Part shown: in pieces, positions 7,017 to 15,261 of the stretch | Layout: the number at the start of each line of letters is the position of its first letter | Position numbering within the stretch: position 1 is the stretch's first letter | Source of the DNA: Photorhabdus cinerea | Lineage (GTDB): Bacteria; Pseudomonadota; Gammaproteobacteria; Enterobacterales; Enterobacteriaceae | Reading direction: 5' to 3' | DNA: 16,089 nt | Assembly (NCBI RefSeq): GCF_011189575.1 | Contig: NZ_PUJW01000041.1 | Location: forward strand, 1 to 16,089 | Made by a program: the position numbers and the translations under genes | The notes under the pieces: generated by a model | The model's input: the letters and a program-made list of their open reading frames with translations, nothing else | Databases searched by the model: none | What the model was told of the DNA's origin: nothing

Positions 7017-7080
7017 TCCTTTCTCCTCAGTTTGATTATTCAAGGTGCTATATTCATACTCTCTTCAAATTGATATTCTT

Positions 7081-7205
7081 ATACCCGTTATCTTTCAAGT
7101 TGCCTCTTTGTTGGCTGCACTCACTCACCCCAGTCACATAGTTAGCTATGCTCCTGGGGATTCGCTCCCTTGCCGTCGCGATACATCTTGAAATCCATAG
7201 GGTAT
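7081..7205. repeat. MITE-like palindromic repeat, about 125 bp
   Basis: The ends are imperfect inverted repeats: ATACCCGTTATCTTTCAAG at the left and, on the other strand, ATACCCTATGGATTTCAAG at the right. The centre holds nested arms, CCCCAG/CTGGGG around CATAG-TTAG-CTATG, so the whole element can fold into a long hairpin. It encodes no protein. I recall repeats of this type scattered in Photorhabdus, Xenorhabdus and relatives. A copy of its right terminus is fused to the MFS remnant at 1310-1332. It sits just upstream of the Ner-like gene and could affect its promoter. Confidence 0.75.
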
Positions 7206-7445
7206 ATATTTATTTCTACAGCTTTTTCCCTGAGTCCGCACTGGCGCGGAATGCTAAAAAATAGCTGTACTAAGACATTAAACCCCGCCAAGTACAGCCA
7301 AATATTCTCCGAATGGAAAATGTTATGTCTAACGACAAAAAGGTCACAAATTAACTCTAATTATTCAAAATTGAACTTTAAATGTTCTTTTTAGAATACC
7401 AGAATGTTAAAAAATTTTAGTTATTTTTGGGAATGCTGGAAGGGT
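7206..7445. other. Intergenic with an inverted repeat, no gene seen
   Basis: No convincing reading frame. A GC-richer patch, TCCGC-ACTGGC-GCGGA, forms a 5-bp hairpin near 7227-7245. GCTGTACT (7264-7271) and AGTACAGC (7291-7298) form a perfect 8-bp inverted repeat with a 19-nt spacer that could be an operator. Neither can be assigned to a protein. Confidence 0.35.
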
Positions 7446-7770
7446 ATGAAATACTTTAATGAATGTCTTAAAGAAGCTCTCCAGTTGCGAGGAATGACAC
7501 CCACTAAGTGAGTTCTAAGTGAGTTCATCGAATCAGCATGCAAGGTGAAGCTGGTTATATTCCGAAACTTCTTTCAGGGCAAATCAACAAAAGTACATAG
7601 ACGTAATCAGTGAATGTCTCAATGTCAATGTTACGTGGCTTAAAAGTGGAGATGGGCTGCCTGTCGTAGGAACTGAGACACATTATGATAATAAAGAATT
7701 ATTCATATCATCTCGATTTGACAACATTAATAGCCTTAATTGGGTACTTAATACAAATAAAAATCTATAG
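7446..7770 (+). pseudogene. Phage CI-like (XRE helix-turn-helix) repressor remnant
   Basis: Three adjoining pieces in three frames read like one small phage repressor. Piece 1 (7446-7511) is MKYFNECLKEALQLRGMTP-like and ends in TGA, the usual opening helix of XRE/CI repressors. Piece 2 (about 7538-7593) contains GYIPKLLSGQINKS, resembling the end of the recognition helix and the following turn. Piece 3 (7594-7770) starts YIDVISECLNVNVTWLKSGDG, the typical fourth helix of these repressors, then a short linker ending at TAG. At least one stop and two frame changes make it non-functional. The C-terminal peptidase domain is absent. It supports past prophage sequence at this locus, next to the Ner-like gene. 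Confidence 0.65.
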
Positions 7771-8176
7771 CAATCAATAAAGCTAAAATTTTAAGAAAGA
7801 TCGTGGCCTTTTATGAACAACCTTATTTAATGCACGTGTAGAAGAAAAACCGCTAAATGATCACACCAAATTTAAAAATTCTCATGTAACATATAACAAC
7901 ATAATATCTCATATCTTTATAAGACAATTCATCTTAACAAATTGTGATGTTATGTACGTGCAATTTTTAACTGGAAGAATAAACCACTTAAATATTTTCA
8001 ATAGAAATGATATTTTTGATTATATTATTTGTTATTTATAATAACACTATAAAATTAATCAACATGTAATATTTTTCTGGGTAATTGTTATACTATATTA
8101 TATACTTAAGTTATTTTATGTATAACCAGAAAACAATTCATTCAGATAATGATTTAATAATAATTAAGGAGTTACT
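7771..8176. other. AT-rich upstream region of the PAS4-LuxR pair, no gene seen
   Basis: About 400 nt of very AT-rich sequence with no credible reading frame on either strand. It presumably holds the promoter and control sites of the PAS4-LuxR pair. TATACT and TATATT boxes occur around 8088-8102, but none has a convincing -35 partner. AAGGAG at 8167-8172 is the ribosome binding site of the following gene. Confidence 0.5.
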
Positions 8177-8869
8177 ATGTCAAATATGAAAAATAAACCG
8201 AATAATATCACTCCACAATTAATTTACATGTGGGAAAAAAGTATTGACCCTTGGGGGGTAAAAGATCTTCAATCAAGATTTATTTATGCCAACCCTGCTT
8301 TTTACCAACTTATTGACTTACCTGAAGATTTCGACATTGCAGGGCTTACTGCAGGTGAATTACCCTCACCTATTGCAGAATATGAAGAGGAATCTTACCG
8401 TCAGGATCAAAAAGTTATTCAGACTATGCAACGAGTAACTTCAATGGAAACTCACTCATTTGGAGAACGTAAAGTTAAACAAGTTTATCTCTGTGATAAA
8501 TATCCATTTTGTGATGAAGATGGCAATTGTATTGGGATCACTTTTCATATGTATAAACCTCAAAACTTTTCTACTGCTTATTATTATGAAAAAACCTCTC
8601 CGGCAACGCTGGAATTCACCCCTCCTAATGACACGCTGACGCAACTTGAATGGGAAGTTCTCTTTCTAACCCTGCGTTCATGGGATGATGAGAAAATCAG
8701 TGAAGAATTAATGATAAGTCCCGAAGATGTGGTTAATCATATTCAATCAATTTACCAAAAATTCAATTTGCCATTACATGCGGAATTAAAGGATTTCTGT
8801 AAAGAACATAAACTTGATCTCTATGTCCCTGAAAGATTTGTCACTGTTGGGAGTAGAGAACTAAGCTGA
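8177..8869 (+). CDS. PAS4-LuxR solo regulator with degraded DNA-binding helix
   Basis: 230 residues; AAGGAG stands 5 nt before the ATG. The PAS4-type sensor domain is well kept (about 18-126; DPWGVKD, RFIYANPAFYQL, CDKYPFCDEDGNCIGI). The C-terminal LuxR-type domain (about 152-208) opens normally with LTQLEWEVLFL but then departs from the family. The usual turn glycine is replaced within RSWDDEK, and the recognition helix reads ISPEDVVNHIQ in place of the customary IS-x-RTV-x-H pattern, placing acidic residues where basic or polar DNA contacts are expected. DNA binding may be lost or altered. The next gene, a paralogue with a normal helix, starts 34 nt after the stop, so the two are very likely co-transcribed and could form heterodimers. 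Ligand unknown. Confidence 0.9.
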   Translation: MSNMKNKPNNITPQLIYMWEKSIDPWGVKDLQSRFIYANPAFYQLIDLPEDFDIAGLTAGELPSPIAEYEEESYRQDQKVIQTMQRVTSMETHSFGERKVKQVYLCDKYPFCDEDGNCIGITFHMYKPQNFSTAYYYEKTSPATLEFTPPNDTLTQLEWEVLFLTLRSWDDEKISEELMISPEDVVNHIQSIYQKFNLPLHAELKDFCKEHKLDLYVPERFVTVGSRELS

Positions 8870-8903
8870 TTAATGTAATTCAAACATGATAAGGAACGAT
8901 GAT

Positions 8904-9584
8904 ATGAATAATAAAGTAATCATTTCACCTCAAATAATTAACACATTGGAAGCCAGTAACGACCCTTGGGGAATAAAAGATAAAAACTCATGCTTTATTT
9001 ATGGCAATCTGGCACTTAAGCATCTTGAAAATCTCCCAGATTCATTTAATTATGAAGGACGGTATGATTATGAACTTCCTTGGGATGGAGCTGAGTTTGC
9101 AAAAGAATTCGTTCTTCATGATCAAAGTGTAATGAAGAGTGAAACAACAGTATGTTCGCTTGAAACACATATGTATGGGAACAATAAATTCTTATCATCT
9201 CATTTTTGTGAAAAATACCCACTATATAATGATGAAAACGAATGTGTCGGAGTCATTTTCCACGGATGGGAAGTTCAGGATTTCTCATTAACCCGTCTAT
9301 TTCATGGAAAGCTCCCCGCTTCTATTATATTTCAACCACCGACTAATTTATTTACCCAACGGGAATGGGATATCATTTTTCTCTCTTTACATAAATATAC
9401 CAGTAAACAAATTGGCAGAATATTAAACATTTCTTATCGTACTGTTGAACACTATACGGCACAAATATACAGAAAGGTTGGTGTTAGGTCTGTTCAACAA
9501 TTGGAAGAATACTGTCGCTTTAATAATTATGATCTTTATGTGCCAGAAAGATTTTTACATCCAGCAAGCAGCATCTTGACTTGA
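8904..9584 (+). CDS. PAS4-LuxR solo transcriptional regulator
   Basis: 226 residues from the ATG at 8904, chosen because AAGGA lies 8 nt upstream and the N-terminus then lines up with its paralogue; an ATG 18 nt earlier has no ribosome binding site. The PAS4-type sensor domain spans about 14-124 (DPWGIKD, CFIYGN, FCEKYPLYNDENECVGVIFHGW). The LuxR-type helix-turn-helix is at about 150-204 and intact (FTQREWDIIFL, then ISYRTVEHYTAQIYRKVGV). Like other PAS4-LuxR solos it has no autoinducer synthase nearby and probably responds to an exogenous small molecule. It is the second gene of a pair with 8177-8869, from which it arose by tandem duplication judging by shared length, motifs and the closing DLYVPERF segment. 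No clear terminator follows before the hexosaminidase gene. Confidence 0.92.
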   Translation: MNNKVIISPQIINTLEASNDPWGIKDKNSCFIYGNLALKHLENLPDSFNYEGRYDYELPWDGAEFAKEFVLHDQSVMKSETTVCSLETHMYGNNKFLSSHFCEKYPLYNDENECVGVIFHGWEVQDFSLTRLFHGKLPASIIFQPPTNLFTQREWDIIFLSLHKYTSKQIGRILNISYRTVEHYTAQIYRKVGVRSVQQLEEYCRFNNYDLYVPERFLHPASSILT

Positions 9585-9693
9585 GTCTCAAATCTTAGCG
9601 ATGCTCACGGCAGGAAGTAACGGCTTAACCAGAATTCAGGTTAATTAACAAACACCATCTTGCATTCTGCCCAATACTGCACGGAGGAAACTG

Positions 9694-12093
9694 ATGAAAT
9701 TTCCTTTTCGCTGTCTCTTATTAGCCACTGCTTTAAGCTGTAGCTTTCCGTCAATCTCTATTTCTTTAGATAGCCTTCCTCTTATGCCGTGGCCACAAAA
9801 TATTTCAGTGCAAAAAGGACGTCTGAATATTGATAACACACTAAAAATTGAAATCACCGGTGATGAAATGCCTGACGCGATATCATACTGGCGCCAGCGA
9901 ATTGAAGCACAAACTGGCTGGATATTACTGCCACAAAGTACTCACAGTGAAGCAATTATCAGGATAGAAATTGCTAATAAAACGGCCATAGTGCCTCAGC
10001 TCAGTAACGATGAAAGCTATCAACTGACTATTGATAACCATGGAATCAAACTACTAGCGGCCACCCGCTTTGGTGCAATGAGAGGTATGGAAACCTTGCT
10101 ACAATTGTTGCAAAACGATGCTAAAGGTACTTGGCTACCCCTGGTTAAGATCACAGATAAACCGCGTTTTTTATGGCGTGGCCTGTTATTAGATTCCGCC
10201 CGACACTTTATTCCTGTCAGTGCAATAAAGCGGCAACTGGATGGTATGGCCTCAGCCAAAATGAATGTTTTCCATTGGCATCTGACCGATGATCAAGGAT
10301 GGCGTTTTGCCTCTGACCACTACCCTAAACTACAGCAATTAGCCAATGACGGGCTGTTCTACAGCAAACAAGAGATGCGTGATGTGGTTGCCTATGCTGC
10401 AAAATTAGGGATCAGGGTAGTGCCTGAAATTGATTTACCGGGACATGCTTCAGCGGTTGCCGTTGCCTATCCGGAATTAATCAGTATCACTCAACCCTAC
10501 GAGATGCAACGTCACTGGGGAGTGCATAAACCAACTTTAGACCCCAGTAATCCGCAAGTTTATCAATTTGCTGACACGCTGATTGCTGAAGTTGCCGACA
10601 TTTTCCCTGATCCCTATATCCATATTGGCGGTGATGAAGTAGATGATTCCCAATGGAAATCATCAGGAAAAGTACAGGTTTTTATGCAAGACAAGGGGTT
10701 GCCGGATTCCTATGCACTGCACGCCTATTTCAATCAGGAATTAGAAAAAATTTTACAGAAACATAAACGTCGGATGGTAGGCTGGGATGAAATTTACCAT
10801 CCGGCATTACCACGTTCCATAGTGATCCAATCATGGCAGGGACAAGATTCTTTAGGTAAAACATCAGACGACGGCTATCATGGAGTCTTATCGACCGGCT
10901 TCTATCTCGATCAACCTCAGAGTACAGCATATCACTACCGTAATGAAATTTTACCCCGTCCATTAAGTATCAACGATACAGTGATGAAAGGGGAAAATGC
11001 GCAAAGTTGGTCATTTACCATGCCTCGCTTAAAAGGCAGCCCAGTAAAAGGCCGTTTTACCCTGATTCACAACAGAGAGAATTGGCGCGGGTTCATTGAT
11101 TTTGCCGGGAAATCACGCCGGGCAATCAGTGACATCGTCTGGAAAGATCAAACGGTAAAATTTACCGTTGACAGTTGGATGGGAGAAACTACCCCCATTG
11201 TTCAGCTCGATCAGGATACGAAGACGCTTACCGGTTATATTCTGGTAGGTAACGTTCGCTATCCTGTTAGCGGTGAACGCCTAATCAATGTACCACAAGG
11301 TAACAAACCAATCGTTCCCAATGCCCACAATATGGTCAATATTCTGGGAGGTGAAGCGGCTTTATGGTCAGAAAATGTTACCGCCGAATTGCTAGATATA
11401 AAACTATGGCCACGAGCTTTCGCAGTGGCTGAACGGCTGTGGTCTGCAAAAAATATTACCGACGAACAGAGTATGTATCAGCGCTTGCAAGCAATGGACA
11501 CATGGACATCTGTTTCTGTCGGTTTACAACAGCAAGCAAACAGCGCTCGGGTTATGATGCGTCTGGCAAACAGTACTGATATTGGGCCGTTGCAGATCCT
11601 TGCAGAAGCAGTAGAACCCGCTCAGTACTATTCTCGTCATCATGTCAAATCCCAAGCCGGTAATTACCATCAGTATGAACCACTGAACCGTTTTGCAGAT
11701 GCATTAGGACCTGAAAGTCAGGTGGTCAGGGAGATGGATGGCTTAGTCAGCCGGTTACTGACCAACAGTCAAGATTATCAGGCTATGCAAGCGTTACGTC
11801 ACCGTTTACAGCGCTGGCAGGATAATCATGAGCCGTTAATGAAAATCGTGGAAGCCAATTATATGATGCGCGAGCTTATCCCTGTGGCTAAAGATGTGAA
11901 TGAAATTGCCGGGCTAGGGCTACAGATACTGGACAGTCTACAGTCAGGAAAAACATTGACGACACAGCAACGGCAACACGCGAAACAGCTATTAGATCAC
12001 AGCGCACAAATGCGTGATGAGGTTGTGATTCGAGCTGTATATCCTCTGGAACGGCTGCTAGATCATATATCAGCGCTTCACTCTGTCAGGTAA
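9694..12093 (+). CDS. Secreted GH20 beta-N-acetylhexosaminidase (chitobiase-type)
   Basis: 799 residues with GGAGG 7 nt before the ATG. The N-terminus is a signal peptide (MKFPFR, a hydrophobic core to about residue 24), so the enzyme is periplasmic or exported. A GH20 N-terminal domain (about 28-155) is followed by the catalytic barrel from about 158: WRGLLLDSARHF, HWHLTDDQGWR, EIDLPGH, and the catalytic pair Asp314-Glu315 in HIGGDEVD. The barrel closes with GGEAALWSE (552-560) and WPRAFAVAERLW. GH20 enzymes remove terminal GlcNAc or GalNAc from chitin fragments and glycans by substrate-assisted catalysis. Between GFYLDQ (about 402) and GGEAALWSE there is an insertion of about 100-125 residues not present in compact GH20 enzymes. 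It reads like a small beta-rich domain. The gene converges on exbD. Chitin or insect glycan use fits the presumed host. Confidence 0.93.
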   Translation: MKFPFRCLLLATALSCSFPSISISLDSLPLMPWPQNISVQKGRLNIDNTLKIEITGDEMPDAISYWRQRIEAQTGWILLPQSTHSEAIIRIEIANKTAIVPQLSNDESYQLTIDNHGIKLLAATRFGAMRGMETLLQLLQNDAKGTWLPLVKITDKPRFLWRGLLLDSARHFIPVSAIKRQLDGMASAKMNVFHWHLTDDQGWRFASDHYPKLQQLANDGLFYSKQEMRDVVAYAAKLGIRVVPEIDLPGHASAVAVAYPELISITQPYEMQRHWGVHKPTLDPSNPQVYQFADTLIAEVADIFPDPYIHIGGDEVDDSQWKSSGKVQVFMQDKGLPDSYALHAYFNQELEKILQKHKRRMVGWDEIYHPALPRSIVIQSWQGQDSLGKTSDDGYHGVLSTGFYLDQPQSTAYHYRNEILPRPLSINDTVMKGENAQSWSFTMPRLKGSPVKGRFTLIHNRENWRGFIDFAGKSRRAISDIVWKDQTVKFTVDSWMGETTPIVQLDQDTKTLTGYILVGNVRYPVSGERLINVPQGNKPIVPNAHNMVNILGGEAALWSENVTAELLDIKLWPRAFAVAERLWSAKNITDEQSMYQRLQAMDTWTSVSVGLQQQANSARVMMRLANSTDIGPLQILAEAVEPAQYYSRHHVKSQAGNYHQYEPLNRFADALGPESQVVREMDGLVSRLLTNSQDYQAMQALRHRLQRWQDNHEPLMKIVEANYMMRELIPVAKDVNEIAGLGLQILDSLQSGKTLTTQQRQHAKQLLDHSAQMRDEVVIRAVYPLERLLDHISALHSVR

Positions 12094-12130
12094 CTTGCTT
12101 ACTACACAAGCTACCTATTCGTTTTATCTG

Positions 12131-12152
12131 AACCGCGCTTCTCAGCGCGGTT
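12131..12152. terminator. Hairpin between convergent hexosaminidase and exbD genes
   Basis: AACCGCGCT-TCTC-AGCGCGGTT is a perfect 9-bp GC-rich stem with a 4-nt loop in the 72-nt gap between the convergent stops. It can serve both strands. No clean U-run follows on either side, so strength is uncertain. Confidence 0.7.
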
Positions 12153-12165
12153 ACTTAGTGGGAAA

Positions 12166-12591
12166 CTAACCCGATGAAACCGCTTCCATCCCTACCAATC
12201 CCACTTTCAAATAACCAGATTTACGCAGAGAATCCATTACACTCATCAGTGTTTCATAATCCACGGTTTTATCAGCCTGAAAGAAGATGGTTGTCTCTTT
12301 ATTAGATTGGGTTGTCTGATCCAATACCGCCGCTAAAGTATCATGATCTACCGGCTGATCACCGACATAAAGCTGACGATCAGCCTTAACCGTCAGGAAT
12401 ACCGGTTTTTCAGGGCGAGGTTGCGGTTTTGCCGACGAAGCAGGTAAATCCACTTTAATATCAACGGTTGCCAGTGGTGCTGCTACCATGAAGATAATCA
12501 ACAGCACCAACATCACGTCAATAAACGGTGTGACGTTGATTTCGTGCAATTCGCCACTATCGTCTAAATCTTCATTAAGACGCATTGCCAT
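12166..12591 (-). CDS. exbD: TonB-system energy transducer ExbD
   Basis: 141 residues, the normal length, and nearly collinear with enterobacterial ExbD. One N-terminal membrane helix (about 23-43) carries the proton-path aspartate Asp25 in INVTPFIDVMLVLL. The periplasmic domain follows, with PQPRPEKPV and TTIFFQADKTVDYETLM. ExbD sits with ExbB in the inner membrane and harnesses proton flow to drive TonB, which powers uptake of iron-siderophores and vitamin B12 across the outer membrane. The gene starts 3 nt after the exbB stop, so the two are co-transcribed and probably translationally coupled, and share the Fur-type control suggested upstream of exbB. Confidence 0.97.
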   Translation of the reverse strand: MAMRLNEDLDDSGELHEINVTPFIDVMLVLLIIFMVAAPLATVDIKVDLPASSAKPQPRPEKPVFLTVKADRQLYVGDQPVDHDTLAAVLDQTTQSNKETTIFFQADKTVDYETLMSVMDSLRKSGYLKVGLVGMEAVSSG

Positions 12592-12594
12592 AAA

Positions 12595-13629
12595 TCACCT
12601 TGTCTTGCTATTTGCCAAATCCAAGTCACGGCCAAGTAGTAATAATGACTGGGCCGCCATATCACCAACCTGACCACGGTAAGAAGCTATCATACGAGCG
12701 AAAATGTTATAGATCACAACAGCTGGAATTGCCGCCACTAAACCAAGAGCAGTCGCTAACAGAGCTTCTGCAATACCCGGAGCAACAACTGCAAGGTTAG
12801 TTGTCTGTGAGTGAGCAATACCGATAAAACTGTTCATAATGCCCCACACCGTACCAAACAGACCAACGAAAGGAGAAATCGCACCAATAGTCGCCAGATA
12901 ACCATTACCACGCCCCATATAACGGCTGATAGCCGCAACTGAGCGCTCCAGACGGAAAGAAGCACGTTCTTTAGTGCTGTTCAAATCAATGCTCTCAGAA
13001 GATAACTGGCGTTCTGTCTGTACTTCACTCAACAGCAAACGACTGATACTAAGTTTACTGAAACCTTCTGCAATTTCAGCAGCCTGATCAAGACTCTTAA
13101 CTTCCGCCAGCGCCAATTGCTCTTTACGTAAACGACGACCAGCCACCAGCAATTCAGCACCTTTTGAGAAGAACAGAGCCCAGGTAATAACAGAGGCAAT
13201 CACCAGACCAATCATAACGGTTTTCACAATAACATCGGCATTCTGATACATGCCCCAAATAGATAGATCGGTTGCAAAGCCACTAGAAAGGTTGGCTTGA
13301 TCCGCTGGAACGTCAGATAAACCAGCATCAGTGACAACCGGAGCCACTTGGGTAGACTCTGTAGCAAGCGCAGTTTGTGGAGCGACCTGATTTGCTTGCG
13401 ATACAGTCGTATCTGAAGCTGCGGCGGTAGCTGTCGGAGCAGGCGCAGCAACCTGTGCGGTTTTTGCCGTAGGATTGTTGTCTGTTGCGGATGCTGGTGC
13501 TGTATCAGCCAGTGCTGTGCCTGTCAGTCCGAACGCCAATATTATTGAAGCAGTCAAATTACGCATCAGTTGGCCTTTGCTCCCTTTCTTATAAACCTTG
13601 TTATTTAGCTGTGAATTGCCTTTCGTCAT
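12595..13629 (-). CDS. exbB: TonB-system proton channel ExbB with long periplasmic N-terminus
   Basis: 344 residues from the ATG at 13629; an in-frame ATG at 13566 would give 323, starts directly with a signal peptide (MRNLTASIILAFGLTGTALA) and also has an AAGG 8 nt upstream, so it may be the real start. After the cleavable leader comes an Ala/Pro/Thr/Gln-rich linker (about 42-115), then the conserved core: DLSIWGMYQNADVIVK with the first helix at about 133-155, RERASFRLERS-type cytoplasmic segment, and GNGYLATIGAISPFVGLFGTVWGIMNSF plus APGIAEALLATALGL in the later helices. E. coli ExbB (244 residues) lacks the leader and linker; longer versions occur in Serratia and Pseudomonas. It forms the channel with ExbD that energises TonB. 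A Fur-box-like site lies about 100 nt upstream. Confidence 0.96.
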   Translation of the reverse strand: MTKGNSQLNNKVYKKGSKGQLMRNLTASIILAFGLTGTALADTAPASATDNNPTAKTAQVAAPAPTATAAASDTTVSQANQVAPQTALATESTQVAPVVTDAGLSDVPADQANLSSGFATDLSIWGMYQNADVIVKTVMIGLVIASVITWALFFSKGAELLVAGRRLRKEQLALAEVKSLDQAAEIAEGFSKLSISRLLLSEVQTERQLSSESIDLNSTKERASFRLERSVAAISRYMGRGNGYLATIGAISPFVGLFGTVWGIMNSFIGIAHSQTTNLAVVAPGIAEALLATALGLVAAIPAVVIYNIFARMIASYRGQVGDMAAQSLLLLGRDLDLANSKTR

Positions 13630-13725
13630 CTCGCTAACCTTAATTTACCCTGAGTCTCCTCTCATCTTTCACCAGATCCAGATGAGTAAAAATGCAGGCT
13701 GATAATATCAGACATTAAGTGATTT

Positions 13726-13744
13726 GATAGTAATTATCATTATT
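13726..13744. promoter_or_regulatory. Fur-box-like site upstream of exbB
   Basis: GATAGTAATTATCATTATT matches the 19-bp Fur consensus at 15 positions. It lies 97 nt upstream of the exbB start, in the gap shared with the divergent metC gene. exbBD is iron-repressed by Fur in related enterobacteria. A short palindrome, CTGATAATATCAG (13699-13711), sits between it and exbB and contains a TATTAT on the exbB strand that could be the -10 box. Confidence 0.75.
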
Positions 13745-13924
13745 GTTTAATAAAAAAGTGTTACCCCTTCACAAAATAAAGTTAAAGAGGCCCCACTCAC
13801 AGGTTATCAGATGAATTTTCGTCAAGTTGATCTAATCCCTTTGTACAAAAAGAACTAAATCTTTTAACGTGTTAACCATGTTTTTTACACCATTTCAAAA
13901 ATCGAAATTAAGTGGCAATGTATC

Positions 13925-15118
13925 ATGACAGAAAAAAAATTGGAGACTTCATTAGTTAGTGCAGGCAGAAGCCATAAATTTACTCAAGGTGCAGTAAACC
14001 CGATCATTCAGCGAACATCTTCTGTAATTTTCGATTCTGTGGAATCCAAAAAGCGGGCGACAAAGAATTGCGCCAATGGCGAGCTATTTTATGGTCGTAG
14101 GGGTACACAAACCCATTTCTCCTTTCAGAAAGCAATGACTGAACTGGAAGGTGGTGCAGGCTGTATGCTTTACCCTTCTGGTGTTGCCGCAATCAGTAAT
14201 GCCATTCTTTCTTTCGCTGCTACCGGTGATCATATTCTATTAACCGGTTCGACTTACGAGCCAACACAAGCCTTTTGTGACAAAATATTGTCACGGATGA
14301 ATATTACTGCCGATTATTTCGATCCTATGATTGGTGAGGAGATTGCTAAACTCATTAAGCCCAATACTAAAGTGGTGTTTCTTGAATCCCCAGGCTCAAT
14401 CACCATGGAAGTACAAGATGTTCCGGCGATTGTCCGCTCTGTACGGCGAGTCAATCCAGATATCGTCATTATGATAGATAACACTTGGGCTGCGGGTGTG
14501 CTGTTTAAAGCACTAGAGTTTGGCATCGATATTTCTATTCAATCCGGCACCAAATATATTATTGGTCATTCAGATGCCATGTTAGGTATTGCCGTAGCTA
14601 ACGAACGTTGTTGGACACAACTGCGGGAAAATTCCTATTTGATGGGACAAATGGCCGATGCCGATACGGTTTATATGGCAAGTCGCGGACTACGTACTTT
14701 AGCGATTCGCCTGAAACAGCATGAAAAAAGCAGTATAGAAATAGCGCGCTGGTTGCAACAAAGAACCGAAGTTGCAGAAGTCTATCATCCAGCCCTACCC
14801 TCCTGCCCTGGTCACGATAATTTTATCCGCGATTTTAGTGGCTGTAATGGCCTGTTCTCTTTTCAATTGAAAGAAAGGTTAACATACCAACAATTCTCAA
14901 ATTATCTGGATAATTTTCACCATTTTAAAATGGCATTCTCATGGGGCGGTTTTGAGTCTTTGATTCTAGGTTATCAACCAGAAGAGATAAAAATGATGCG
15001 CCAATACCCTATCCCACAAAAAACAGGCTCCTTATTCCGCCTGCATATCGGGCTGGAGAATGTTCAGGATTTGATTGATGATTTAGCTGAGGGATTTAGT
15101 CGAATTTTTGCTGATTAA
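13925..15118 (+). CDS. metC: Cystathionine beta-lyase MetC
   Basis: 397 residues, collinear with enterobacterial MetC. Cytoplasmic PLP enzyme of the Cys/Met metabolism family that splits cystathionine into homocysteine, pyruvate and ammonia, the penultimate part of methionine synthesis. Visible landmarks: Tyr56 and Arg58 in NGELFYGRRGTQTH, YPSGVAAI, Asp185 in MIDNTWAAG, and the Schiff-base lysine Lys210 in QSGTKYIIGHSDAMLG, at the same number as in E. coli. The divergent arrangement with exbB is the conserved enterobacterial order. The ribosome binding site is weak (AAGTGG 9 nt upstream). I looked for MetJ boxes (AGACGTCT repeats) upstream and saw only weak resemblance near 13808-13834, so regulation by MetJ is not shown by the sequence. 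Confidence 0.96.
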   Translation: MTEKKLETSLVSAGRSHKFTQGAVNPIIQRTSSVIFDSVESKKRATKNCANGELFYGRRGTQTHFSFQKAMTELEGGAGCMLYPSGVAAISNAILSFAATGDHILLTGSTYEPTQAFCDKILSRMNITADYFDPMIGEEIAKLIKPNTKVVFLESPGSITMEVQDVPAIVRSVRRVNPDIVIMIDNTWAAGVLFKALEFGIDISIQSGTKYIIGHSDAMLGIAVANERCWTQLRENSYLMGQMADADTVYMASRGLRTLAIRLKQHEKSSIEIARWLQQRTEVAEVYHPALPSCPGHDNFIRDFSGCNGLFSFQLKERLTYQQFSNYLDNFHHFKMAFSWGGFESLILGYQPEEIKMMRQYPIPQKTGSLFRLHIGLENVQDLIDDLAEGFSRIFAD

Positions 15119-15261
15119 TATTATTGATTTCACGTTGCATTTAAGTTTAGTTAATAAAGAAAATCTCCTTATAACAATTTATTAAATATCAATTAGTTAT
15201 TGGAATAATTTAACTACGCTAGTGAAATACGAATCTCCTTCACTATTTTTGATCAAGCGCA

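Noticed and set aside
6781..7035. Plus-strand open frame of 84 codons
   Set aside because: It is the antisense shadow of the Ner-like gene, whose protein is recognisable over its full length.
7831..7963. TGCACGT/ACGTGCA inverted pair as an operator or lux box
   Set aside because: The arms are only 7 bp and more than 100 nt apart, which is easily chance; no lux-box-like dyad was found upstream of the PAS4-LuxR genes.
13805..13840. MetJ boxes upstream of metC
   Set aside because: Only loose resemblance to AGACGTCT repeats; not enough to call.
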